From Actinoplanes sp. NBRC 103695 (GTDB lineage: Bacteria; Actinomycetota; Actinomycetes; Mycobacteriales; Micromonosporaceae), in NCBI RefSeq assembly GCF_030269485.1, contig NZ_BSTL01000004.1:62001-126000 (forward strand): DNA of 64,000 nucleotides, given 5' to 3'. The position numbers and the translations under genes were made by a program. Every line of letters starts with the position of its first letter. Position 1 is the stretch's first letter. This document shows positions 1 to 9,141 of the stretch, one piece after another. The notes under the pieces were generated by a model. The model saw only the letters and a list, made by a program, of their open reading frames with translations, did not search any database and was not told the origin of the DNA.

Positions 1-1
1 T

Positions 2-724
2 GCCGCCGCCCGGTGGACCGATCTCTACCTCTGTGTCGGCGACGCCGAGGCCGAGCAGGGCCGCGCGCAGGGTGTCCGCGGCCGGTTCGCGGTGGTGCGC
101 AACGGCGTCGACCTCACCCGGTTCCGGCCGGCCACCGACAAGGACCGCGCCGACGCCCGGCACGCGCTCGGCCTCGACCCGGTCGCGCCGCTGGCGGTGT
201 GCGTCGGGCGGGTCACCCGGCAGAAGGGCCAGGACGTGCTGCTGGCCGCGTGGCCGGAGATCCGGCGGCGGTGCCCGGCGGCGGAACTCGCGGTGGTCGG
301 CGACGGCGATCTGCTGCCGGCTCTGCGCGCTCACCAGGACCGAGGCGTCCGGTACGCGGGGGCGAGCGCCGACGTCCGCCCGTGGCTCGCCGCCGCCGAC
401 GTGGTCGTGCTGCCGTCCCGCTGGGAGGGGCTGTCGCTGACCGTGCTGGAGGCGTACGCGACCGGCCGGGGCGTGGTGGTGAGCGACATCCCGGGACTGG
501 CCGAGGTGGTCGTCCCGGAGGTCGGCGCCCGGGTGCCCGCCGAGGACCCGGCCGCCCTGGCGGTGGCGGTCGCCGACCGGCTGACCAGTCCCGTCCTGAC
601 CCGGCGGGAGGGCGCCGCCGCCGCCCGGCACGCCGTCCGATACGACCTGCGGCTGACCTTCGACCTGCTGGCCGCCGAGACGACCGCGGTGCTGCGCGGC
701 AGGAAGGAGCTCGCGACATGGTGA
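2..724 (+). CDS. GT4-family glycosyltransferase, C-terminal part (5' end outside window)
   Basis: The frame is already open at base 2, so the gene starts before the window; about 240 C-terminal residues are visible. They form the second Rossmann domain of a GT-B glycosyltransferase: VVRNGVDLTRF, a donor-domain start CVGRVTRQKGQDVLLAAW, and the sugar-nucleotide segment LPSRWEGLSLTVLEAYATG, which carries the E-x7-E motif of family GT4. Members transfer a sugar from a nucleotide donor to a lipid, glycan or small molecule in the cytoplasm; the acceptor here is unknown. The TGA stop overlaps the start of the following P450 gene (ATGGTGA), so the two are translationally coupled. That coupling suggests joint action on one product, but this is inference. 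Confidence 0.85.
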   Translation, partial: AAARWTDLYLCVGDAEAEQGRAQGVRGRFAVVRNGVDLTRFRPATDKDRADARHALGLDPVAPLAVCVGRVTRQKGQDVLLAAWPEIRRRCPAAELAVVGDGDLLPALRAHQDRGVRYAGASADVRPWLAAADVVVLPSRWEGLSLTVLEAYATGRGVVVSDIPGLAEVVVPEVGARVPAEDPAALAVAVADRLTSPVLTRREGAAAARHAVRYDLRLTFDLLAAETTAVLRGRKELATW

Positions 725-1893
725 CCACGTTCGCGTACGACCTGGCGGACCCGGCGTTCTGGCGTCTCCCCGAGGCGGAACGACTGGCCGCGTTCCGCGA
801 GTTGCGTGCTCTGGGCGTACCCCGGAAGTTTGGAGATTTTCATGCTCTGGTGAAGCACGCGCACGTGGTCGAGGCGAGCCGGAAGAGCGACGTCTTCATC
901 AGCGGGACCGGGGTCACCACGCCGCGGCCGCCGCGCTGGGTGCGGACCGTGTTCGGCGACTCGATGGTGAATCTGGACGACCCGCGGCACGCCCGGCTGC
1001 GCGGCGTGGTGAGCAAGGCGTTCACCCCGCGGGTGGTCACCCGGATCGCCGGCGACGTCACCCGGCTCGCGGTCCGGATCGCCGAGGACGTTCGCGAGCA
1101 GCGGCCGGGCGACTTCGTCGAGGCGGTGGCCGGGCGGCTCCCGTTCGCGGTGATCTGCGACATGATGGGCATACCGGCGGGCTTCCGTGCCGAGGTTCGC
1201 GCGCAGGTGGATCACTCCACCGAGCGGACGGGCGGCCGGCTGCGCGTACCCGGGAAGAACCTCCGCGCCCTCGCCCGCCTGCACCGCGTGGTCGGCGCCG
1301 TGGCGCGCCAGCGCCGCCGCGAGCCGGCCGACGACCTGATCTCCGCCCTGGCCGGCGCCGGTCTGAACGCCCGCGAACTCGGGTCGTTCTTCTCGTTGTT
1401 GCTGGTGGCGGGCGTGGAGACGACCCGGAACACGATCGCGCACGGGCTGCGGCTGCTCACCGAGAACCCGGACCAGCGGGCGCTGCTGCTGGACGACTTC
1501 GCCGAGTACGGCGCCGGGTTCGTCGAGGAGGTGGTGCGGCACAGCTCGCCGATCATCCAGTTCCGCCGGACGGTCGCGCGGGACCACGAGCTGGACGGCG
1601 TGACGCTGCGCGCGGGCGAGGACGTGATGCTGTTCTACACGTCGGCCAACCGTGACGAGGCGGTGTTCGACGACCCGGACGCCTTCGACATCACCCGGTC
1701 GCCGAACCCGCATGTGGGATTCGGCGGGGGCGGGCCGCACTTCTGCCTGGGCACGTCATTGGCCCGGCAGGAGATCACGGCGATCTTCCGCGAGCTGCTG
1801 GCCCGGCTGCCCGCGATCCGGTCGATCGGGGAGCCGGTGATGGCGCCGTCGAGCTTCGACAACCGGATCGCGCGGCTGCCGTTCACGTTCTAG
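718..1893 (+). CDS. Cytochrome P450 monooxygenase
   Basis: The protein is 391 aa, normal for a soluble bacterial P450. The I-helix oxygen-activation motif AGVETT is at residues 231-236, the ExxR motif EVVR at 271-274, and the heme loop FGGGGPHFCLG places the thiolate ligand at Cys343. The heme-loop wording (NPHVGFGGGGPHFCLG) resembles the CYP124/125/142 clan, whose known members oxidise sterols and branched lipids; that subfamily placement is only a guess. It needs a ferredoxin and reductase, neither of which is adjacent. The ATG at 718 overlaps the glycosyltransferase stop. The reading frame stays open far upstream of this ATG, but that part is antisense-like Arg/Gly-rich sequence and was not included. 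Confidence 0.92.
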   Translation: MVTTFAYDLADPAFWRLPEAERLAAFRELRALGVPRKFGDFHALVKHAHVVEASRKSDVFISGTGVTTPRPPRWVRTVFGDSMVNLDDPRHARLRGVVSKAFTPRVVTRIAGDVTRLAVRIAEDVREQRPGDFVEAVAGRLPFAVICDMMGIPAGFRAEVRAQVDHSTERTGGRLRVPGKNLRALARLHRVVGAVARQRRREPADDLISALAGAGLNARELGSFFSLLLVAGVETTRNTIAHGLRLLTENPDQRALLLDDFAEYGAGFVEEVVRHSSPIIQFRRTVARDHELDGVTLRAGEDVMLFYTSANRDEAVFDDPDAFDITRSPNPHVGFGGGGPHFCLGTSLARQEITAIFRELLARLPAIRSIGEPVMAPSSFDNRIARLPFTF

Positions 1894-1905
1894 GGAGTCG
1901 TTGTC

Positions 1906-2736
1906 ATGCGTCGCATTTTCCTTGTCGTCCTCGTCCTCCTCGCGGGTTGCAGCCCGCCCGCCGCCGAGCCGGCGATCCCGGTTCCACCGGCGAGCGAGCC
2001 GTCGCCCGTCACCGGCGGTCCGCCGATGCCGGCCGGCCAGGTCGACGGCTGGGAGCTGGTGTTCAGTGACGAGTTCGAGGGCGACACGCTCGACCGGGCC
2101 CGCTGGGCCGACCTCTCCAGCGCCGAACCGGACGCCGGCCGGGGCAATCCGGGCAATCAGCAGCTCGAGTGGAACCAGGCCGCCAACTGCGAGGTCCGCG
2201 ACAACGAGCTGACGATGACCGCCCGCCGCGAGCCGGTCACCTCACCCTCCGGCGCCAAGTACGAGTGGACCTCGTGCCTGATCACCACGACGCCCTCGTA
2301 CAAGTTCCAGTACGGGTATCTCGAGGAGCGCTCGGTGCTGCCGCGCGCCCGCGGTTTCTGGCCGGCCTTCTGGACCTGGCAGGCGCGCGGCGTCGACAAA
2401 CACACCGAGACCGATGTGTACGAGTACTACTCCGACAACAACAGCCGGCTCTACGGCACGCAGTTCTCCGAGCCGCGCGGCCGGTGCGACATGAAGCCCG
2501 GCTTCGACCCGGCCGGTGACTGGCACACCTACGGCGTGGCGATCGAGCCCTCCGGCACCACCTGGTACATCGACGGCAAGCCGGTGTGCTCGTCCCCGGC
2601 GACGTCGGACGGCGACACCAACATCATCTCGAACCTGGCCGTCTACTCGAAGATCCCACCGGAGCCCGGCACGACCAGCGCGTCCAAGCACGTGGACTAC
2701 ATCAGGGCCTGGCAGCGGCCCGGCTCGACCGGCCCC

Positions 2737-2739
<3 letters not shown>
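1906..2739 (+). CDS. Secreted GH16-family glycoside hydrolase, lipoprotein
   Basis: The protein is 277 aa with a short signal peptide ending in the lipobox LLAGC, so it is expected to be anchored to the outer face of the membrane. After a Pro-rich linker comes a GH16 beta-sandwich. FSDEFEG opens the fold, and the active-site strand TETDVYEYY has the E-x-D-x-x-E pattern, with nucleophile Glu168, Asp170 and acid/base Glu173. GH16 enzymes cleave beta-1,3/1,4-glucans or galactans; the substrate cannot be read from sequence. A GGAG motif precedes the ATG, 12 bp after the P450 stop. It may be co-transcribed with the P450 and glycosyltransferase, though the functional link is unclear. Confidence 0.87.
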
Positions 2740-4173
<1,434 letters not shown>

Positions 4174-4233
4174 GCCGGCATCGACCGGGCCGGCATCGAC
4201 CGGGCCGGCATCGACCGGGCCGGCATCGACCAG
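4174..4233. repeat. Four tandem copies of a 15-bp unit between argG and a minus-strand gene
   Basis: GCCGGCATCGACCGG occurs at 4174, 4189, 4204 and 4219 (the last copy ends CAG). The array begins at the base after the argG stop and ends one base before the stop of the convergent regulator gene, so it fills the whole spacer. Confidence 0.95.
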
Positions 4234-4234
4234 G

Positions 4235-4840
4235 TCAGTGCAGCCATCCGTTCTTGCGGACGATGCGGATGGCGTCCAGGCGGTTGCGCGCGCCGGTCTT
4301 CGAGATGACCGTGGACAGATAGTTACGGACGGTGCCGCCGGAGAGGTAGAGGCGGTCGGCGATGTCGGCCACCGAGTCGCCCTCCGCGGCCAGTCCGAGC
4401 ACCTCGAGCTCGCGGGTGCTCAGCTCACGGTCGGTGTTCAGGGAAGCGGTCTGCAGGCGCGGGTGGACGATCCGTTCGCCCGCGGCCAGCCGCCGCACCG
4501 AGTCGGCGAGCAGGGTCTCGGACGCGTCCTTGAGCAGGAAGCTGAGGTCGCGGGCCCGGCGGCGGGGCGGGAGCATGCCGCGCTTGCTCGGGTCGCAGAG
4601 CATCAGCACCGCGCAGGACGGCGCCTTCGCCCGGAGTTCGGCGGCGACCGGGAGCACCTGGCTGACCATGTACTCCGTGTCGATCACGATCACCCGGGGC
4701 GACAGGGTGGCGGCCTTGTCCACCAGGTCCGCGTCGAACGGAATGGTGCCGAGCACCTCGATGTCGGCCTGAGAGTTGAGCAACTGCCGTACAGGAACAC
4801 CGAAATATCCGGCATCGCGTGCCACCAGAAGCCCGATCAT
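4235..4840 (-). CDS. Atypical NarL/LuxR-family response regulator
   Basis: The protein is 201 aa: a receiver-like domain (about 1-120) and a C-terminal LuxR helix-turn-helix (about 137-197, with STRELEVLGLAAEGDSVADIA). The receiver is degenerate. The usual acidic pair after beta-1 is replaced by A-R-D (residues 7-9), and the conserved Thr/Ser of beta-4 is Cys (LMLCDP). The phospho-acceptor-position Asp54 (VIVID) and the Lys of FLLKDAS remain. Such atypical regulators can act without a kinase, often through ligand binding. No histidine kinase is adjacent. The gene is monocistronic, with about 250 bp upstream. Its target is unknown. Confidence 0.85.
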   Translation of the reverse strand: MIGLLVARDAGYFGVPVRQLLNSQADIEVLGTIPFDADLVDKAATLSPRVIVIDTEYMVSQVLPVAAELRAKAPSCAVLMLCDPSKRGMLPPRRRARDLSFLLKDASETLLADSVRRLAAGERIVHPRLQTASLNTDRELSTRELEVLGLAAEGDSVADIADRLYLSGGTVRNYLSTVISKTGARNRLDAIRIVRKNGWLH

Positions 4841-5089
4841 CAGATCACCTCGCCCGATCGCCGCCTGCCACGGAGGTTAACGGGTCCGCGCACCTCCGGC
4901 ACAGCCCTCACAGCCGTGCCGGATCGACCTTCGCGTGTCTGCTCGCCACCCATCACGATCTATTCGTATCCGCAGGTCAGTACGGATGGGTGGGAATCGA
5001 TAAAAGATCTTCTCGATGTGATTCGTCCGTGATTCACCCGGCAGATCCTGACCGAACGACGGACCGAGATCTGACAGAACCGATCGGCG
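4841..5089. other. Intergenic region upstream of the atypical regulator
   Basis: This 249-bp spacer lies between the start of the NarL-type regulator and the stop of the BTAD/NB-ARC gene. It is less GC-rich than its flanks around 4970-5040, as expected for the regulator's promoter. I see no gene or clear hairpin in it. Confidence 0.5.
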
Positions 5090-6889
5090 TCAAGCGCCGA
5101 GCAGCCGTCGTAGATGAGCCGTCTCGGCCCTGTCGGGCGCGGCCGCCAGCGCCGCCTCCAACGTGGCCATCGCCTCCGCGTGTTCCCCGGCCGCCACCTG
5201 CAGCCGGCCCAGCGCGACCAGGGCGCTGCCCTCGGCCGTCAGGTCGCCGTGCCGGCGGTGCAGGGCGAGCGCGCGGTTCAGATGCTGCCGGGCCTCGGTC
5301 CGCTCGTCCGCGGCGATCAAGGCCACCGCCAGCTCGTTCAGCAGCAGGCCCAGCCGGCGGGTCTCGCCGCGGCGTTGCGCCGCGACCGGCCCGGCCCGGT
5401 AGATGTCCAGGCCGATCCGGCGGTCCCCGATGTCCGGTGTGGTCAGATGCCAGTCGAGCAGGCGTGCCGCGGCCTCGGTGCGCTCCGGCTCGGGCACCTC
5501 GTCGACCAGGCGCTCGCGGGCGTACCCGGCGACCAGGTCGTGCATCCGCCACTCGTCGCCGTGCCGTTCCAGCAGATGCGCGTCGGTGAGCACGCCGAGG
5601 CAGGCGATCGTGTCCGGCTCCGGGCGTCCGGTCAGGATGGCCGCCACAGCCGGGGTGACGACGCCGTCCGGGGCGAGCGCGAGCATCCGCAGGGTGGCCG
5701 CGGCGGTCGGGTCGAGCCGGTCGTAGGTGAACCGGAACGCGTGTGCCACCGGGTCACGCGCATCGCCGGGCGCCGGGTGGCCGGGCGGCGCGGCGGCCGC
5801 GATGTGCAGTGCCAGGGGCATGCCTCCGCAGGCGCCGATCAGGGTGTCCCGGTGGCCGAGCAGCTGGCCGGCCTCCGCCCGGGTCAGTGGCGGCAGCGCG
5901 ATCCGGTGCGCGCCCTCGATCGCGGCCAGCCCGCCGGAGCGGTCCCGGCCGGTCACCACGACCACGCTGCGCGGGCCGCCGGGCAGCAGGGGACGCACCT
6001 GGGCGGCGTCGGCCGCGTTGTCCAGCACCAGCAGCATCCGGCAGCCGGCGGTCCGGGCGCGGTACGCGGCCACCGCCTCGTCGGTCCCGGCCGGCACGCG
6101 GCCCGGCGGGGTGCCGAGGTCACGCAGCAGGCGGGACAGGGCCTCCGGCACGGTCAGCGGCGTCCCGGGGGAGTCGCCGCGCAGGTCGAGGAAGAGCCGG
6201 CCGTCCGGGAAGCGGTGCCGGGCGTGAGCGGCCCAGCGTACGGCCAACGCGGTCTTGCCCACCCCGGCCGGACCGTTGATCACGCCGATCGTGCCGCCGC
6301 GCAGCGTGTCGAGCTCGGCCAAAGCCCACTCGCGTCCGACGAACGACCGCGGCGGCGCCGGGAACCGGGCCGGCCGTGCCGGATCGGCCGGGACCGGATC
6401 GGCCGGGGACGCCGCGGGCAGCGGGTCCGGGTCGCCGCGCAGCACCGCCTCCTGGAGCCGGTGCAGGTCACGGCCCGGTTCGAGGCCGAACTCGCCGACC
6501 AGCCGGGCCCGGCCCTGCCGGAACGCCTCCAGCGCGTCGCCCGGCCGGCCGGCCCGGTACAGCGCGCGGATCAGCAGGGTGAGCAGGTCCTCCCGGTGCG
6601 GGTGCTCGGCGACGAGCGCGGTCAGCGGCCGGATCGCGTTGCCGGGGCGGCCACAGTCGATCTCGGTCGACCAGCGGGCCTCCGCCGCGCCCAGCCACTC
6701 GACGACATCGACACCGCCGGTGACGCCGTCAACGACACCGGCCCGGCCGCGCCACAGGGCCAGCACCCGGTCGAGCTGGGCGGCGCGCTCCTCGGGATCG
6801 GTGAGCGAGGTCGCGACCGCCAGAGCGGCCCGGAACCGCTCGGCGTCCACGGAAGAGTCCATCGTGTACAGACTGCACGATGAATGCAT
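5090..6889 (-). CDS. BTAD-NB-ARC-TPR protein: AfsR/SARP-like regulator without its DNA-binding domain
   Basis: The protein is up to 599 aa. Residues 11-150 match the bacterial transcriptional activation domain (VDAERFRAAL ... GRPGDALEAFRQGRARLVGEFG). An NB-ARC STAND ATPase follows, with Walker A GPAGVGKT at 206-213, Walker B-like LLVLDNA and the GMPLAL motif, and TPR-like helices close the C-terminus. In AfsR/SARP proteins an OmpR-type winged helix of about 90 aa precedes BTAD. It is absent here, and there is no room for it because the permease gene ends 42 bp upstream. The start is uncertain: ATG 6889 or ATG 6862 (MDSSVDAERF), neither with a good ribosome site. It may sense a ligand or partner, or be a decayed regulator. 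Confidence 0.8.
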   Translation of the reverse strand: MHSSCSLYTMDSSVDAERFRAALAVATSLTDPEERAAQLDRVLALWRGRAGVVDGVTGGVDVVEWLGAAEARWSTEIDCGRPGNAIRPLTALVAEHPHREDLLTLLIRALYRAGRPGDALEAFRQGRARLVGEFGLEPGRDLHRLQEAVLRGDPDPLPAASPADPVPADPARPARFPAPPRSFVGREWALAELDTLRGGTIGVINGPAGVGKTALAVRWAAHARHRFPDGRLFLDLRGDSPGTPLTVPEALSRLLRDLGTPPGRVPAGTDEAVAAYRARTAGCRMLLVLDNAADAAQVRPLLPGGPRSVVVVTGRDRSGGLAAIEGAHRIALPPLTRAEAGQLLGHRDTLIGACGGMPLALHIAAAAPPGHPAPGDARDPVAHAFRFTYDRLDPTAAATLRMLALAPDGVVTPAVAAILTGRPEPDTIACLGVLTDAHLLERHGDEWRMHDLVAGYARERLVDEVPEPERTEAAARLLDWHLTTPDIGDRRIGLDIYRAGPVAAQRRGETRRLGLLLNELAVALIAADERTEARQHLNRALALHRRHGDLTAEGSALVALGRLQVAAGEHAEAMATLEAALAAAPDRAETAHLRRLLGA

Positions 6890-6931
6890 CCTTTGCCATG
6901 GACAAGTTGTTGAACAATCTTTTCGGCGCTG

Positions 6932-7726
6932 TCAGCCCGTGGTGCCCTTGACCCAGGGAAGGGCCATCCGCTCGATGACCACGACCAGATAGAACAGCGC
7001 GATGCTCATCAGGGCCAGCACGGCGATCGCGGCGAACCCCAGCCCGATGTCCGACTGGGAGTTCTGGATCACGAAGCCGAGCCCCTCGGACGCGCCGAAC
7101 AACTCACCGACCAGCGCGCCGATCACCGCGAGCGGCATTGCCACCTTGAGCCCCACGAAGACCTGCGGAAGGGCGCCGGGCAGCCGGATCCGGTAGAACA
7201 TCTGCCACTTCGAGGCGGACAACGATCGTGCCAACTCGGCGAGATCGGCCGGTGTGGAGGAGAGGCCGGCCATGACGGAGAGGACGATCGGGAAGGCGCA
7301 CATCAGAATCACCAGTACGACCTTCGGGCCCGCCCCGAAGCCCAGCCAGACCACCAGCAGCGGCGCGAAGGCCAGCTTGGGCACCGCGTTCAGCGCCACC
7401 AGGGTGGGCATGAACGCGCGCTCGACGATGCTCGACCCGGCCAGCAGCGCGCCGAACCCGACGCCGATCAGCACCGACCAGCCGAACCCCTGCGCGGTCT
7501 CGGCGAGGGTGATCGCCGCGTTGTCCAGCAGGTAGGCCCACTCGCGGATCAGCGAGTCGGTGACCTGGGGCGGCGTCGGGGCGATGAAGGACTCGATCTT
7601 GAAGGCGATGATGGCCAGCCACCACGCGCCGACGGCGACGACGGCGCCGGCGACGGCCAGGCCGACGGACCAGAGGGGACCGGAAGCGGTCCGCTTCTCG
7701 GATGCGGATGCGGGTGCGGTCGTCAT
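6932..7726 (-). CDS. ABC transporter permease, nitrate/sulfonate/taurine (SsuC/TauC) type
   Basis: The protein is 264 aa with about six transmembrane segments. It has the BPD_transp_1 signature region, an EAA-like loop (LAELARSLSASKWQMFYRIRL) and the ending LPGALPQVFVGLKVA, as in SsuC/TauC/ThiX permeases. It forms the membrane channel of an importer with the binding protein encoded 69 bp upstream. No ATP-binding gene is adjacent, so the ATPase must be supplied from elsewhere. The substrate cannot be deduced; the family takes up sulfonates, nitrate, pyrimidine precursors and similar small molecules. Confidence 0.88.
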   Translation of the reverse strand: MTTAPASASEKRTASGPLWSVGLAVAGAVVAVGAWWLAIIAFKIESFIAPTPPQVTDSLIREWAYLLDNAAITLAETAQGFGWSVLIGVGFGALLAGSSIVERAFMPTLVALNAVPKLAFAPLLVVWLGFGAGPKVVLVILMCAFPIVLSVMAGLSSTPADLAELARSLSASKWQMFYRIRLPGALPQVFVGLKVAMPLAVIGALVGELFGASEGLGFVIQNSQSDIGLGFAAIAVLALMSIALFYLVVVIERMALPWVKGTTG

Positions 7727-7795
7727 GGGAGTTCCTCCAACGGCGGCGCGCCCGGCCTGCCGAGGCGGGCCGGGCGCGCTGTCACGGTCGTACGG

Positions 7796-8830
7796 TCAGC
7801 TTTTGGCCACGATGTCGAAGTTGATGACGTCCTTCGGGTTGATCTGGCCCGGGATCGCGCCACCACTTTGCAGGGCGGCGACGTTCTGGGTGGCCTTCTG
7901 CTCGTCGAGCGAGCCCAGGGCAGTTCCGCTGGTCTTCGCGTACGAGATCATCAGTTTCATCTCGGCGGCGGCGACCGGCTCCGGCTGGGTCTTCTGGTAC
8001 TTGGCGTAGATCTTGCCGGCCTCGTCCGGGTTGTCCAGGGCGTACTGCAGGCCCTTGAGCATCGCGGCGTTGAACCGCTTGACCTTGTCCGGGTTCTCCG
8101 TGGCCAGCTTCCTGCTCACGCCCAGCCCGTTGCCGTAGAGGTCGGTCAGCTGGTCGCTGAACGGCAGCACCACCGCGCTCTGGCCCTTCTCCTTGGCGAC
8201 CTTCTCGACCTGGGGCTTACCCACCACGAACTGGGTGGCCGCGTCGACCGAGCCCGAGCTCATGGCCGGGACCAGGGCCTCCGGCTGCGTCGCGACCCAG
8301 GTGACCTTCGTCGGGTCCACACCGGCCAGCTTCGCGTAGGTGTCGAACAACGTCTTCACGATGCCGCCCGGGATGAAGGCGATCTTCTTGCCCTCCAGGT
8401 CCTTCGGCGTCGAGATGCCGCTGCCGGAGAACGCCATGAAGCAGGCCAGGTTGCGCTGCTGGATCGCGCTGACGATGGTGAAGTCCTTGTACGTGCCCCT
8501 GCCGTAGGCGATCAGCGCGGCGGTGATGTCGAGCACCGCGAAGTCGACGGCACCGGCCTGCAGCAGCTTGATGTTGGGGTCGGTGCCCTTGCCCGCCTGC
8601 ACCTGGACGTCGAAGCCGGCCTCCTTGAAGAAACCCTTGTCCATCGCCACGTAGACGTAGCTCTCCCGGCCCAGGATGCCCGCGCCGGTCAGGTACGTGA
8701 CCTTCTCCAGCCGACCACCCGGGGCGGCGCCGGCCTCGGTCTTCTTGTCGTCGTCCGAGCCGGAGCAGCCGGCTGCGAGGATCAGGGCGATGGCCGCGGC
8801 CACCGCGCCGATCAGACGAGTCATCCTCAT
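7796..8830 (-). CDS. ABC transporter substrate-binding lipoprotein (NMT1/SsuA-like)
   Basis: The mature protein begins at the Cys of lipobox LAAGC and continues as a type II periplasmic-binding fold: YLTGAGILGRESYVYVAMDKG, then GTDPNIKLLQAGAVDFAV, then GSVDAATQF. This is the pattern of SsuA/TauA/ThiY-type binding proteins. It captures the substrate for the downstream permease. AAAGGAGA at 8841-8847 is the ribosome site. ATG 8830 lies 10 nt from it and an in-frame GTG at 8833 lies 7 nt from it, so either may be used; upstream ATGs at 8857 and 8902 lack a site. The ligand is unknown. Confidence 0.87.
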   Translation of the reverse strand: MRMTRLIGAVAAAIALILAAGCSGSDDDKKTEAGAAPGGRLEKVTYLTGAGILGRESYVYVAMDKGFFKEAGFDVQVQAGKGTDPNIKLLQAGAVDFAVLDITAALIAYGRGTYKDFTIVSAIQQRNLACFMAFSGSGISTPKDLEGKKIAFIPGGIVKTLFDTYAKLAGVDPTKVTWVATQPEALVPAMSSGSVDAATQFVVGKPQVEKVAKEKGQSAVVLPFSDQLTDLYGNGLGVSRKLATENPDKVKRFNAAMLKGLQYALDNPDEAGKIYAKYQKTQPEPVAAAEMKLMISYAKTSGTALGSLDEQKATQNVAALQSGGAIPGQINPKDVINFDIVAKS

Positions 8831-9141
8831 CACGAATGAATCTCCTTTACGATTCATACGCGCACTGTCCACTGTGTGGTCGAAGATCGTCAGTGCCGTC
8901 ACCCGATCGGCGTACGGCCGATCGGCGACACCAGGAGCATTCCGCGGAGCACGAGGTCCGGGTCCACGGCCGGCGTCCGCATGAGATCCAGATCCTGCTG
9001 CGCGATTCCGGCGGCGACCAGCCGGTCGTTCAGCTCGGTGGATCCGTCGTTCAGCTCGGTGGATCCCGGGTACGCCGAGTGATGGCCATGTATGCGTTGA
9101 GTACTGTAGCCGTCGTCCGTCTTGATCGGAACCGCTTCCGG
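8831..9141. other. 311-bp spacer with a 21-bp tandem duplication
   Basis: It holds the promoter and ribosome site of the binding-protein gene. A perfect tandem duplication of a 21-bp unit (GTCGTTCAGCTCGGTGGATCC less its first base repeats at 9025-9045 and 9046-9066) sits in its middle. Read on the minus strand from about 9066 to 8930, one frame gives a coding-like stretch (STELNDRLVAAGIAQQDLDL). This could be a remnant of a lost gene such as an ABC ATPase C-terminus, but that is a weak call. Confidence 0.5.
9025..9066. repeat. Two perfect tandem copies of a 21-bp unit
   Basis: The copies at 9025-9045 and 9046-9066 are identical (GTCGTTCAGC...GGTGGATCC). No function is apparent. Confidence 0.95.

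Noticed and set aside
13..717. Long open frame upstream of and in frame with the P450 gene
   Set aside because: It is Arg/Gly/Pro-rich shadow sequence over the glycosyltransferase; the P450 domain begins at ATG 718.
8831..9141. TPP riboswitch upstream of the NMT1/ThiY-like binding protein
   Set aside because: I looked for the conserved thi-box elements and did not see them.
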